Positions 24,507-33,684 are shown, counted from the first letter of the stretch. The stretch is 64,000 nt of DNA from Companilactobacillus sp. (GCF_022484265.1 NZ_JAKVLR010000001.1:1116001-1180000), one strand, 5' to 3'. Numbers and translations: made by a program. The notes: generated by a model from the letters alone, not told the origin.

Positions 24507-26057
24507 TTATTTTTCTTGGTGCTCTTTCATATGTTTCTTCTGAAATTCAGCGATACTCTTATATTCTGGTGCTAGAATCTTAGAAACTCTGATCCAGATT
24601 GGTAGTAATTCACGGTAAACTTCAAAATTCTTTTCTTCTGGATGGTGGACGTTAGTAACCCCGACCATGTTCTTAACTTCTGATAGATCATCGATGTAGC
24701 CTAATGAGTACATTCCTAGAACTGCGGCACCTAAACATGAGCTTTCAAAACTTTCGGGAATCGTAACATCTTGTTCAAAAATATCAGCTAACATTTGTCT
24801 CCAAAGAGCTGAACGAGCAAAACCACCAGTAGCTTGAATACTCTTAGGCTTTCCAGCAACTCCTTCGATCATCAACATAACCATGTACAAGTTATAAACG
24901 ATACCTTCTAGAGCGGCACGAACCATGTGGGCACGTGTATGTTGACGTGTTAGTCCAAAGAATGAACCTCTAGCATAAGCGTTCCAAATTGGTGCACGTT
25001 CTCCACCTAGATATGGATGGAATAGTAAGCCATCAGAACCAGCTGGGATTTTTTCAGCAATCTGCGTCAAAATGTCGTAAGAAGAAACTTGCATTTGTTC
25101 GGCAGTGATCTTTTCAGGTGCGAACAATTGATCGCGGACCCAACGGAAGACGATACCACCGTTATTGACTGGGCCACCAACGACCCATTTGTCCTTGGTC
25201 AAGGCATAACAGAATAATCTACCATTTGGGTCAACGACTGGCTTGTCAACAACTACACGAACGGCACCAGATGTACCGATCGTAACGGCAACAACACCAG
25301 GGTCGATAGCGTTAACGCCTAAGTTTGATAGGACACCGTCAGATGCACCAAAGATAAATGGTACATCTTCGCCAATGCCGAGCAATTCACCATAGTTTTT
25401 GTTGATACCTTTGATTTGGTCAGTTGGTTCAACTAATTCTGGCAAACGGTCTTCAGTCACATCTAATAAATCAAGTGCTTGTGGTTCCCACTTTAATTTA
25501 AAAATGTTGAACATCCCGGTAGCTGATGCAATTGAATATTCCATCTGATAAACGCCAAAGAATCTGTAGAAAACATAAGTCTTTAAGTCGATAAACTTTT
25601 TCGCCTTATTATAAAGGTCTGGCTTTTCATTCTTTAACCAAAGCATCTTTGATAGAGGTGCCATTGGATGGATTGGCGTACCAGTCTTGGCATAGATCTC
25701 TGCACCTAAGCCATTGTTCTTCAAGTCTTCACTGTATTGAGCAGCACGGTTATCAGCCCATGTGATCGCACGTGTGAGTGGTTGGTCGTTTTCATCCATC
25801 AAAATCAAACTGTGCATTGCTGATGAGAATGAAACACCCTTGAGTTCGCCAGGTTTAACCTTACCCTTGCGCATAACTTGTCCTAATACTTCAACCACAG
25901 CGTCAAAGATATCTTCTGGATCTTCTTCAGCCATATCAGGAGTATCTTGATACAATTGGTATCCACTATTGGCATATGCAATAACTTTACCCTTCATATC
26001 GTATAAAACTGCTTTTGTACTTGTTGTACCAATGTCGGCACCAATCATATAATCCAT
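24507..26057 (-). CDS. gntK: Gluconokinase (FGGY family)
   Basis: A 516-residue carbohydrate kinase that phosphorylates gluconate to 6-phosphogluconate. The N-terminus MIGADIGTTSTKAVLYDMKG is the first ATP-binding phosphate loop, and VVAVTIGTSGAVRVV with ATGGFARSALWRQMLADIF are the FGGY signatures near the C-terminal domain. The neighbouring 6-phosphogluconate dehydrogenase and gluconate permease genes fix the substrate. It starts at ATG after AGGAGG. Confidence 0.92.
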   Translation of the reverse strand: MDYMIGADIGTTSTKAVLYDMKGKVIAYANSGYQLYQDTPDMAEEDPEDIFDAVVEVLGQVMRKGKVKPGELKGVSFSSAMHSLILMDENDQPLTRAITWADNRAAQYSEDLKNNGLGAEIYAKTGTPIHPMAPLSKMLWLKNEKPDLYNKAKKFIDLKTYVFYRFFGVYQMEYSIASATGMFNIFKLKWEPQALDLLDVTEDRLPELVEPTDQIKGINKNYGELLGIGEDVPFIFGASDGVLSNLGVNAIDPGVVAVTIGTSGAVRVVVDKPVVDPNGRLFCYALTKDKWVVGGPVNNGGIVFRWVRDQLFAPEKITAEQMQVSSYDILTQIAEKIPAGSDGLLFHPYLGGERAPIWNAYARGSFFGLTRQHTRAHMVRAALEGIVYNLYMVMLMIEGVAGKPKSIQATGGFARSALWRQMLADIFEQDVTIPESFESSCLGAAVLGMYSLGYIDDLSEVKNMVGVTNVHHPEEKNFEVYRELLPIWIRVSKILAPEYKSIAEFQKKHMKEHQEK

Positions 26058-26082
26058 TAGAAATTCCTCCTACTACTAATTG

Positions 26083-26982
26083 CTACTTCTTGTCGACGTC
26101 GTGGCCGCCGAATTCATTTCTAAGTGCTGCAACAACTTTACCAGTGAAAGTGTCGTCCTCCATTGAACGGTAACGCATCATCAATGACAATGCGATCACA
26201 GGTGTTGGCACTTGTTGTTTCAAGGCTTCTTCCAGCGTCCATTTACCTTCGCCAGAAGAATGCATAACGCCCTTAATTGCATCAAGGTCAGGGTCTTTTG
26301 AAAAAGCCGATTGGGCTAATTCCATCAACCAGCCGCGGATAACTGAACCGTTTGACCAAACTTTAGCAACTGCTTCATTATCATAATCAAAATCGCTGTG
26401 TTCCAAAACATCGAATCCTTCAGCAATTGATTGCATCATTCCGTATTCGATACCGTTATGGACCATCTTCAAGTAATGGCCGCTACCAGCTTTGCCGGTA
26501 TACAAGTAACCATCTTTTTGAGCAATACCTTCAAAAATTGGTTCGATCTGCTTGAATGTTTCAGCATCGTCGCCACCAATCATGAAGTTTCCGTCATGAT
26601 TAGCACCGCTCATACCACCTGAAGTACCAGCATCGAAGAACTTGATACCTTTGGCAGTCAAAATTTCGTTGTGTCTCAATGAGTCTTCATAAAAAGTATT
26701 TCCACCGTCAATCACGATGTCGTCTTTATTCAATAATTCACTCAACGTATCGATTGTCATATTTGTAGGCTTGCCAGCTGGCAACATTACCCAAACGATC
26801 TTAGGTTTATTTAACTTTGCAACTGCATCTTCCAAACTATCAGCCACTTCGGCTCCAAGTTTACCTGCGTTGGCTTTTGATTCCTCATTCAAATCAAAGG
26901 CTACGACTTCATTGTCATTTCTAATAAGGTTTTCCGTGAGGTTGATCCCCATTTTACCTAAACCTATCATGGCTAACTTCAT
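26083..26982 (-). CDS. gnd: 6-phosphogluconate dehydrogenase, decarboxylating, short type
   Basis: A 299-residue enzyme that oxidises and decarboxylates 6-phosphogluconate to ribulose-5-phosphate. It shows AMIGLGKMGINLTENL, the cofactor fold, then VVAFDLNE, where the aspartate suggests NAD rather than NADP. DAGTSGGMSGANHDGNFMIGG and the catalytic lysine in GSGHYLKMVHNGIEYGMM follow. It is the short YqeC/GndA type, not the 470-residue form. I chose ATG 26982, well spaced from AGGAGAT. It is first in the operon with gntK and gntP. Confidence 0.92.
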   Translation of the reverse strand: MKLAMIGLGKMGINLTENLIRNDNEVVAFDLNEESKANAGKLGAEVADSLEDAVAKLNKPKIVWVMLPAGKPTNMTIDTLSELLNKDDIVIDGGNTFYEDSLRHNEILTAKGIKFFDAGTSGGMSGANHDGNFMIGGDDAETFKQIEPIFEGIAQKDGYLYTGKAGSGHYLKMVHNGIEYGMMQSIAEGFDVLEHSDFDYDNEAVAKVWSNGSVIRGWLMELAQSAFSKDPDLDAIKGVMHSSGEGKWTLEEALKQQVPTPVIALSLMMRYRSMEDDTFTGKVVAALRNEFGGHDVDKK

Positions 26983-26997
26983 TAATAACATCTCCTG

Positions 26998-27011
26998 TGT
27001 AATTGCTTTCA
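26998..27011 (-). promoter_or_regulatory. cre-like CcpA site before gnd
   Basis: TGTAATTGCTTTCA matches the cre consensus except for one base in the central CG. It lies just before the ribosome site of gnd, where CcpA would block the operon on glucose. Confidence 0.5.
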
Positions 27012-27115
27012 ACAGAATTCATTATACGAAAATATTTTTCAACAATCAACTAATATGATGAAAAAAGTTTTCTTATATGCAAATATGTGTTATTTTATAA
27101 TCACGAGGTAAAACT

Positions 27116-27976
27116 ATGGCAAAAAACATTAATTACGTAATTCAGAGTTACTACCATAATTTAAAAGGTACTTATAAAGAAATAGCTGATTATATTTTGC
27201 ACACCGAATCGTTTGATTCCGCTTTGACAATCAGCTCGTTGGCTGAAGAAGTGAATGTATCGATCTCTTCGATCTCACGATTTGCTAAAATTTTAGGTTT
27301 TTCCAGCTTCCAAGATTTTAAACTCAGTTTGATCACGTCTAGTTCAGACTCATCAGATTCGTTGTTCCAAGATATCACTGCCAACGATTCTTACATGACG
27401 ATGACTCAAAAGATTTTTAATGGAAACATCTCGACCCTCAAAGCTACTGAAAAAGTGTTGACTGAGCGACAGTTAGAACAAGCTTCTACCATCATTGAAG
27501 AATCTGACTGCGTCGCCTTTTTTGGACTAGGAGCTTCGGGAATCGTTGCCCAAGACGGATTCCACAAATTCCTCCGTTCTGATAAAAAGCCTTATTTCAC
27601 CACTGACTTCCACATGCAATTGATGATGGCCACCAAACTGACTGAAAAAGATTGTGCCATTGTAATCTCCCATAGTGGCGAGAACCAGGACACCTTGCAG
27701 ATCGTGTCAGAACTAAGAAAAAACCACGTTAAGATCATCGGAATCACCAGTTACGGCAATTCCAGTCTGACCCACTTAGTCGACGTCTGCCTGCTGTCGA
27801 TCTCAGATGAAACGCAGTACCAAAACGAAGCGTTGCACGCCATCATTGCTCAGATCAGTTTAGTCGATACACTATTCATGATCACAGCCGTCCATGACGA
27901 ACAACAAACTAGTACCGTCTTTAAAGAAATCAGAAGCACCATCAATCTCACTAGAAAAACCGCTGAAAAAAAATAG
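27116..27976 (+). CDS. RpiR-family regulator of gluconate genes
   Basis: A 286-residue regulator with an N-terminal HTH (SLAEEVNVSISSISRFAKIL) and a C-terminal SIS domain that binds phosphosugars (CVAFFGLGASGIVAQDGFHK, then CAIVISHSGENQDTLQIV). It is divergent from gnd-gntK-gntP, so 6-phosphogluconate is the likely effector and the shared intergenic region the likely target. It starts after GAGG. Whether it activates or represses cannot be told. Confidence 0.9.
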   Translation: MAKNINYVIQSYYHNLKGTYKEIADYILHTESFDSALTISSLAEEVNVSISSISRFAKILGFSSFQDFKLSLITSSSDSSDSLFQDITANDSYMTMTQKIFNGNISTLKATEKVLTERQLEQASTIIEESDCVAFFGLGASGIVAQDGFHKFLRSDKKPYFTTDFHMQLMMATKLTEKDCAIVISHSGENQDTLQIVSELRKNHVKIIGITSYGNSSLTHLVDVCLLSISDETQYQNEALHAIIAQISLVDTLFMITAVHDEQQTSTVFKEIRSTINLTRKTAEKK

Positions 27977-28010
27977 AGGATGTCTGCATATGCAGATATC
28001 CTCTTATTTT
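27975..28010 (+). terminator. Terminator of the RpiR gene
   Basis: AGAGGAT and TCTGCA pair with TGCAGA and ATCCTCT, followed by T-rich sequence. Confidence 0.8.
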
Positions 28011-28021
28011 GATTTGACGGA

Positions 28022-28121
28022 CAAACTCTTCCGCTTAACTACTGAATGAAATGATTGCACAGTACGCAATCCTTCCATTCTTACGTTAATGCTCGGAAAT
28101 TACCCGCTTTTGACACTCTCT
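28022..28121 (-). repeat. Twin structured element, distal copy
   Basis: Read on the minus strand: GAGAGTGTCAAAAGCGG, GAGCATT, a hairpin GAATG..ATTGC/GCAAT..CATTC, then AAGCGGAAGAGT. It is an imperfect copy of the element at 28145-28242, about 123 bases away. The conserved blocks and conserved hairpin shape with different stem bases suggest an RNA structure. No known family was recognised. Confidence 0.6.
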
Positions 28122-28144
28122 AATCTGAAACGAGCTTATAAAAA

Positions 28145-28242
28145 CAGACTTTTCCGCTTGCCACGGATATGGCTGATTGCATAAACCGCAATAAGTCATA
28201 TCCTGAGCAATGCTCGAAGTCTAACCGTTTTTAACGCTCTCT
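28145..28242 (-). repeat. Twin structured element, proximal copy
   Basis: On the minus strand it begins directly after the stop codon of the 28243 gene: GAGAGCGTTAAAAACGG, CGAGCATT, a hairpin GGATATG..ATTGC/GCAAT..CATATCC, then AAGCGGAAAAGT. AGACTT and AAGTCT also pair around the hairpin. It would be part of that gene's 3' untranslated region. Confidence 0.6.
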
Positions 28243-28887
28243 TTATTTTATAAATCTGTTCCACCAATGTTCTTTTTTCTCGTCTGTTACTTGCATGTTG
28301 ACGAGCGTATTTAGGTTGGCATCCTTGCCGGCTTCTTTTTTACTCTTATCATCGTCTTTGTTAGCTTCATCAGCCTTGGCTTTTTTCTCTTTAGCCTGAC
28401 GAACTGTCTTTAGATATTCTTGATACTTCTTATCTTTTTCAAGTTTCTCATCAGTTTCTTCAGCCCCTGTTTCTTCCTGAAGTTTGATGATCTTCTTGCT
28501 CAAGTTTTGAATAACGCGGTCTTGTTGCTCAATGTTAGCACGCAACTCTTTGATAGTATTTTCCAAATTAGCTACCTGCGCGTTATGAGTACCATTGCTA
28601 GCATCCGTTGTGCCGTCATTGTTAGCTTCAGACACTGGATAAATTTGCTTAGCTGCTGATTCCAAAGTCATTTTGGGACCATGTCCAAGTTCAACCATTT
28701 TATTGAAATCATCAATGTTCTTTTGAGTATACAAACGGTTATTCTGCTTGTTACGTTCGAAGTATCCACCGTTATTAGTTGAATGTTCGACAATTAAAGA
28801 GTATTTCCGTAGCGTGGCAACGCTGATCCCCAAAATTTCGGCTGCCTGAGCCGGTGTTAAAAATTTAGTATTCTTCGTATTTGTCAA
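28243..28887 (-). CDS. MerR-like HTH protein with coiled coil
   Basis: A 214-residue protein. The N-terminus FLTPAQAAEILGISVATLRK followed by NRLYTQKNIDDFNKMVELGH is a MerR-type DNA-binding domain. Residues 100-145 form a coiled coil (VANLENTIKELRANIEQQDR), and the C-terminal third is lysine/glutamate-rich. This layout resembles RacA-type or plasmid-accessory HTH/coiled-coil proteins, but the role here is unknown. It starts at TTG after GGGGG. Two structured repeats lie in its 3' region. Confidence 0.72.
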   Translation of the reverse strand: MTNTKNTKFLTPAQAAEILGISVATLRKYSLIVEHSTNNGGYFERNKQNNRLYTQKNIDDFNKMVELGHGPKMTLESAAKQIYPVSEANNDGTTDASNGTHNAQVANLENTIKELRANIEQQDRVIQNLSKKIIKLQEETGAEETDEKLEKDKKYQEYLKTVRQAKEKKAKADEANKDDDKSKKEAGKDANLNTLVNMQVTDEKKEHWWNRFIK

Positions 28888-29067
28888 AACGATTCCCCCA
28901 ACCTATATGTCATTTTAATTATAAAAATTATGTAACGTTTTATCAACTAAATAAAAACAAATATTCTGATAAAATGAAAATATTTATATGTTGACCGTGC
29001 TAATATATAATTCTACACATTTATTGGTTATAATATAAGAGGAAACGTCAATTATAGGAGATAAACT

Positions 29068-30171
29068 ATGAAACATAATCGATTGATCACCGGGATAGTA
29101 GTTGCATTGGCTTTAGCAACTGCCAGTTCTCCTTTACAAGTTAGTTATGCTGCAACAGAACAAGCTGGTTCTTCCGCCACTGCTGTTCCTACTACTGAGG
29201 ACAAAACTGTTTACACAGCAGATGAACAGGCGCAGATTCAAGCATTTCAACAAAAGTACGCTCAGTTAACTGACTCAGATAATTCGATCTACAATTTATT
29301 TCAAACTGAACCTAATTTAACTGACCCATTCGATATCGGCGTTTTGAATCCTCGTGTCATTACTAGAACGGTCGACTGGATCAATTATTATCGTTCATTG
29401 TCTGGATTACCAGCAATTGACAATAACGCAAATTCAAATAATTTAGCACAAATTGCTTCAGCCGTTATGGCTGCTGCCCAATCCGATCCTCAAAAAGACC
29501 AACACGGTTTAAAAAATACGACTCAACCGGATAGCGTTTCAGCGCTAAATTGGAATAAAGCTGTCTTGGGTACTAATGAAAGCAACTTGTACTTTGGCTA
29601 TCCTACTTCACTTGGGTCAATGATCAAGGCGTTAATGCTTGATAACACAAATATCTCAGGATTAGATGCTGGCCATAGAGCTTGGTTCTTATCTCCATAC
29701 TTGTCAAAAGTTGGCGTTGGACTCGCGATAGCTCAAAACGGACGCCATTACGAGAGCGTTTTAGTCAACAATCCACCAGATGCTAATCGGACTCCTAGTA
29801 CTCAAATCATTAATTATCCGGCCAATGGACTTTTTCCAGTAGAAGAACTAGTCGGCAGTCAATCTCATCCAATCGTCCCTTGGTCAATTTCATTTGCAAA
29901 GGGATCTAATTTAGTTGATGACAATACTACGATCACCGTCACTAATTTGACTAACGGAACAACTGGTACGGTCAGCCCTAGTTATTATGGTAGCCAAGCC
30001 TACAGTGAAACATTCTTAAGCTTTGCTCCACCAACTAATGTAACTATTAATGATCATTCAGAATATAAAGTAACTGTCAGTGGACTAAAATCCGATAGTA
30101 TGACAAGCTATAGTTATACATTCAAAACATTCTCAGAAAATGCTACTGAAAACGTAACAAATAGCAAATAA
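29068..30171 (+). CDS. Secreted CAP/SCP-like protein
   Basis: A 367-residue exported protein with a signal peptide (LITGIVVALALATASSPLQV, cut near SYAAT). Residues 95-240 resemble a CAP domain: TVDWINYYRSLSGLPAI, a histidine in DQHGLKN, NLYFGYPTS and GHRAWFLSPYLSKVGVGLA. A C-terminal beta-type domain follows. CAP proteins in lactobacilli are extracellular and of unclear biochemical role. No wall-anchor motif is seen, so it is probably released. It starts after AGGAGAT and has its own terminator. Confidence 0.75.
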   Translation: MKHNRLITGIVVALALATASSPLQVSYAATEQAGSSATAVPTTEDKTVYTADEQAQIQAFQQKYAQLTDSDNSIYNLFQTEPNLTDPFDIGVLNPRVITRTVDWINYYRSLSGLPAIDNNANSNNLAQIASAVMAAAQSDPQKDQHGLKNTTQPDSVSALNWNKAVLGTNESNLYFGYPTSLGSMIKALMLDNTNISGLDAGHRAWFLSPYLSKVGVGLAIAQNGRHYESVLVNNPPDANRTPSTQIINYPANGLFPVEELVGSQSHPIVPWSISFAKGSNLVDDNTTITVTNLTNGTTGTVSPSYYGSQAYSETFLSFAPPTNVTINDHSEYKVTVSGLKSDSMTSYSYTFKTFSENATENVTNSK

Positions 30172-30177
30172 TTCCTT

Positions 30178-30203
30178 AAGCCGACTGAAGTCGGCTTTTC
30201 TTT
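30178..30203 (+). terminator. Terminator of the CAP-like gene
   Basis: AAGCCGACT pairs with AGTCGGCTT, followed by T-rich sequence. Confidence 0.8.
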
Positions 30204-30242
30204 GGTGTATAATCCTTCTTAACTAGAAAAGAGGTTCATTAA

Positions 30243-31658
30243 TTGTCAAGTTCAACGATAACAGGTAATTTTATAATCATTCTAATTACCTTTATATTTG
30301 CTTTCTTCTGTGTTGCCGCCGAGTTTGCTTTGGTTCAAACCAGACCAAGTCTTCTGGAAGATGCCATTGAAAAAGGCGATGGTAATCCCAAGAAGTTACA
30401 ACGTGCATTAAATATGGTCAACAATCTGAACGAATACTTATCAACTACTCAAGTTGGTACTAGTATCGCTGGTATTATCTTAGGTTGGATTGGTGAAGGA
30501 ACCATTGAATATTTGCTGGTTGAACTCTTCGGTATGACCCATGCTATCAATAGCAGCGGTCTTCATATCATTGGTTCGATTGTTGGTGTTCTTCTACTAA
30601 CATACTTTGAAGTGGTCCTAACTGAAATCGTTCCTAAGAACATTTCAATCGATCGTCCATTGCAAATGTTAATGTTAGTCGTAAATCCATTAAGATTTTT
30701 CCATCTAGCTGTTTACCCATTCGTTTGGTTGTTGAACAGTTCATCAAACGGAATCGTTCGTTTGATGGGTATGAAACCTGCCGATTCAGAAAACCAAGTT
30801 TTTTCTCAATCTGAAATTTTGAACTTATCGAAGTCTTCAATCAAAGGCGGAGATATGGATCAAAACGATGTTGTCTTCATGGAACGTGCATTTGAATTAA
30901 ACGATAAAGTTGCCAAAGACATCATGGTCGATAGAACTAGTCTTTATGTCGTCGACATCACTGATAAAGTTAGCGATGTCATCAAAGACTACTTGCAACA
31001 AGGTTTTTCAAGATTTCCAGTCGTTGCGGACAACGATAAGGATAAGGTCCTAGGATACGTTTATGCCTACGATATCGTTCGTCAAAACCAAGTTGACGGA
31101 TCAGTCGGAATCAGTCGGATCTTGAGATCAGTCAACACAGTTCCTGAAACAATGCCAATTCAAGATATCCTATCAAAAATGATCAAGAAGCAAACTCCAA
31201 TCGTCATCGTTGTCGATGAGTACGGTGGGACTTCTGGTATCGTGACTGATAAAGATATTTACGAAGAATTATTCGGAACTGTTAAGGATGAAATCGATGT
31301 CGTTTCTGATGAATATATCATCAAAAACGAAGACAAGTCTTACAACGTATCTGGTAAGACTACACTTTATGATTTTGAAAGATACTTTAGAACTGATATT
31401 AAAGCCTTTCAAGAGTCAGATATTATTACTGTTGGTGGTTATATCTTAGAGAAATTCCCTAATATCCAGCTGAATTCAGAATTTAATCTCGATAACTTCC
31501 ACTTTAAGGTGGCGGAATTCGATCATGGTTTTGCTAACTGGTTCAAGGTCACGATCGATGATGATGAGGTTACCAAGAGTGGCAATCTTGCATCGCTAAC
31601 TGAGGTTGATGATTTGAAGGAAGAGTCGGATGATACGAAAGGTAAAGATGATAAGTAA
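30243..31658 (+). CDS. CNNM/CorC-type transporter (HlyC/CorC family)
   Basis: A 471-residue membrane protein. An N-terminal DUF21/CNNM domain with about four helices (IIILITFIFAFFCVAAEFAL start region) is followed by two CBS domains (RAFELNDKVAKDIMVDRTSL to IVVDEYGGTSGIVTDKDIYE) and a C-terminal CorC/HlyC domain. Members handle divalent cations such as magnesium or cobalt. The highly acidic tail after residue 445 is not part of any domain. It starts at TTG, eight bases after AAAGAGG. Confidence 0.9.
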   Translation: MSSSTITGNFIIILITFIFAFFCVAAEFALVQTRPSLLEDAIEKGDGNPKKLQRALNMVNNLNEYLSTTQVGTSIAGIILGWIGEGTIEYLLVELFGMTHAINSSGLHIIGSIVGVLLLTYFEVVLTEIVPKNISIDRPLQMLMLVVNPLRFFHLAVYPFVWLLNSSSNGIVRLMGMKPADSENQVFSQSEILNLSKSSIKGGDMDQNDVVFMERAFELNDKVAKDIMVDRTSLYVVDITDKVSDVIKDYLQQGFSRFPVVADNDKDKVLGYVYAYDIVRQNQVDGSVGISRILRSVNTVPETMPIQDILSKMIKKQTPIVIVVDEYGGTSGIVTDKDIYEELFGTVKDEIDVVSDEYIIKNEDKSYNVSGKTTLYDFERYFRTDIKAFQESDIITVGGYILEKFPNIQLNSEFNLDNFHFKVAEFDHGFANWFKVTIDDDEVTKSGNLASLTEVDDLKEESDDTKGKDDK

Positions 31659-31660
31659 AG

Positions 31661-31686
31661 GAAGACCGTTGGGTCTTCCTTTTTTT
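31661..31686 (+). terminator. Terminator of the CorC-type gene
   Basis: GGAAGACC pairs with GGTCTTCC, followed by T runs. A foldback element abuts its T tract. Confidence 0.85.
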
Positions 31687-31701
31687 GTTTTTTTTGTAGG
31701 C

Positions 31702-31926
31702 GGTATGAGGGCCGACTCCGGACGAAAATTGCTTTCGGGGATCCGTGACATGCTGGGCACAACTTTAAGCCAAGTGTCACTGCGTGACGGCTTGTCTTAA
31801 AGCTTGGCCTCATCCTAAGCAATAAATTGCTAAGGATGATTTCAGCATTTGGTCCCCACGCGATTTTCGTCCTCCGTCTAAACAGCGTTACTTCAAAATC
31901 TCTGTGTATATTGAAATATGGTATGC
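31702..31926 (-). repeat. Foldback element FB1
   Basis: Read on the minus strand it starts with GCATACCATATTTCAA and ACAGAGATTTTGA, then GACGGAGGACGAAAATCGC, which pairs with GCAATTTTCGTCC near the other end, and it finishes with GGCCCTCATACC. Inner hairpins are CATCCT..AGGATG and CTTTAAG..CTTAAAG enclosing GTCAC/GTGAC. It shares ends and flank with the elements at 33685, 40483 and 63551 but has a different core. Confidence 0.75.
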
Positions 31927-31986
31927 GAACTCTGCTGGCAAGAACTTTAGTTTTAAACCTTCAAGCCCTTAAGACCATATCAATTA

Positions 31987-32026
31987 AAAAGGAGAAAGCC
32001 CAACTTCTTGGCTTTCTCCTTTTTTC
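31987..32026. terminator. Bidirectional terminator
   Basis: GGAGAAAGCC pairs with GGCTTTCTCC, with A and T runs outside. It probably ends the minus-strand gene at 32067. Confidence 0.8.
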
Positions 32027-32066
32027 TGTCTGGAAACATATTTGATTTTGGTTGTCCTTATATTGG

Positions 32067-32582
32067 TTAGTCTTCGTTCTTCGCATTTACGTATGTTAGT
32101 AGATCTTTGTTTACGTTGTCGTCTAACATGTCGAAGAATAGCTTGTCGGTGTCGATTCCTAGTGCCTTTGCACAAACTTTTACCACTAAGCTTTCATGTC
32201 GCTGGTTCAGCTCTTCGGTTCTCTCCATTGTTTGGACGTCCTCCGTTTGAAACTTCAGACTATATTGATCTAGAAAATTCATAGCCTCGGCTGAAATCTC
32301 GTTTGTATCCAGCTGATCACGCATGTCAGATGATTCATTTACGATATTGATAATCGTCGTCAAATGTTCATCGACCATTGCTTGGAACCACTCCAATGGA
32401 TACTCGCGTGGCTTTCTCTTGGAAGAATTTTCCACTCTAAAGCGAGATTCACCATATTGTTGAGCATGCTTTTCCGTATCAAAGTCTCGAACCCAGTTGG
32501 AAACAGTCCGAACCGTAACGCCAACATCCCCTTCATCAAAAATAACTTGCATATCATTCACAGTTAAAAATTTTGATTCCAT
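32067..32582 (-). CDS. Unknown protein, possible HTH
   Basis: A 171-residue soluble protein I cannot assign. The first 45 residues (FLTVNDMQVIFDEGDVGVTV, then RTVSNWVRDF) look like a helix-turn-helix, with a conserved-looking PREYPLEWFQAMVDEH block after it. The C-terminal half is acidic and helical. It starts at ATG after AAGGAG and has a good terminator, so it is probably a real gene. Possible regulator. Confidence 0.6.
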   Translation of the reverse strand: MESKFLTVNDMQVIFDEGDVGVTVRTVSNWVRDFDTEKHAQQYGESRFRVENSSKRKPREYPLEWFQAMVDEHLTTIINIVNESSDMRDQLDTNEISAEAMNFLDQYSLKFQTEDVQTMERTEELNQRHESLVVKVCAKALGIDTDKLFFDMLDDNVNKDLLTYVNAKNED

Positions 32583-32933
32583 AATAGAACTCCTTCTAGG
32601 TCACTTGAATTTTGAAGTGGTACTCGCAACCTCTTTGACAATCACAAATTACCATACGAAAAAGCCGTAAACAAATGGAAAAAGCCCAAATAATTTCTAC
32701 TTTAAATCGGAAGAATCTTCAACAATTGAAGCAACTAAAGAATAGAAACAAACTAGAATCGTTTCATTTAATCAGAACAATCGCCTTTTTAAAAAGTCGA
32801 GGATTACTGATAAATCAGGATTCCCAATATTTCATTTTATTTTCTTTTAAAAAATTTTTGTTTCTTTTAAAAATTGAATACCATGTACCAAACTGCTAAA
32901 TTACAGACGAACAGCAATAGGAGGGAACGCATT
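32583..32933. other. Intergenic stretch, no supported gene
   Basis: AT-rich divergent promoter region between two genes. A 74-codon frame at 32675 has no ribosome site and no family resemblance. I see no stable RNA structure here. Confidence 0.5.
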
Positions 32934-33542
32934 ATGATATTCAGATTTATAAAAGATTGCATCAAATACATATTTAACTGGTCATTTTTCGGTTACTTTT
33001 CAATCGTAGGAATCCTCGGTTTGATATTCGGACTACAATCAGCACACCAAGTAAATGTTGATCTGCAACAAACCATCCAAATAAACGGCATCCAACATTA
33101 TACGAATGCGGCAATATTTAAATTCCACATGGGAGAAATCCGAAGCTACCTATTCGTGCTATTGAATTTACTATACTTCCCATCAGTCATGAGATTAGTA
33201 GCAAATATTCCATTTCTAGGAAAATTTTTTAACAACTTCGGCCAGCCAGCAAATGCATTGATCAAAGCAAGCAATTTTGCAAAAGGCGCTTATAACAATA
33301 CCGATACAGGACAACGTCCAGTTGTAAGAAGACAAGGATCGTTTCTAGTATTCGGATTATTGAATAATCCAATTTATAACGGAGCGGCCTCAGCAAATGC
33401 ACTAGTAGCATTCATAATTTCCTTAGTAGTATCACTAATAGCATTAGCCGGAATGCTGTACATATGGAACTACGCATTTTACGCAGGATTAATAATCGTC
33501 CCATTGTCAGTAATCTGGGATAACATTATACAGACAAACTAG
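32934..33542 (+). CDS. Unknown four-helix membrane protein
   Basis: A 202-residue membrane protein with one helix near the N-terminus (FFGYFSIVGILGLIFGLQ), a soluble loop, a second helix (SYLFVLLNLLYFPSVM), a basic cytosolic segment and two C-terminal helices (ALVAFIISLVVSLIALAGML and onward). I do not recognise a family. I chose ATG 32934 because TAGGAGGG stands eight bases upstream. It is monocistronic with a strong terminator. Confidence 0.65.
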   Translation: MIFRFIKDCIKYIFNWSFFGYFSIVGILGLIFGLQSAHQVNVDLQQTIQINGIQHYTNAAIFKFHMGEIRSYLFVLLNLLYFPSVMRLVANIPFLGKFFNNFGQPANALIKASNFAKGAYNNTDTGQRPVVRRQGSFLVFGLLNNPIYNGAASANALVAFIISLVVSLIALAGMLYIWNYAFYAGLIIVPLSVIWDNIIQTN

Positions 33543-33546
33543 ACGG

Positions 33547-33577
33547 GAGAATCTGAAATTAAGATTCTCTTTTTTTA
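33547..33577 (+). terminator. Terminator of the membrane protein gene
   Basis: GAGAATC pairs with GATTCTC, followed by eight T. Confidence 0.8.
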
Positions 33578-33591
33578 TTTATATAAAATTG

Positions 33592-33640
33592 GTGACTCCG
33601 AAGGAGGAACAAATCGGCATCAGTGACTCCGAAAGGAGGA
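33592..33640. repeat. Short direct repeat
   Basis: GTGACTCCGAAGGAGGA at 33592 recurs as GTGACTCCGAAAGGAGGA at 33623, a 31-base period. It lies just before a foldback element. Confidence 0.7.
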
Positions 33641-33684
33641 GCGAAATTGAACCGACCACCCCAGATTTTTCACCAACAAAACTG

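Noticed and set aside
32675..32899. A 74-codon frame before the four-helix membrane protein gene
   Set aside because: No ribosome site, phenylalanine-rich end from AT-rich DNA, and it stops just before the real ribosome site at 32920-32930.
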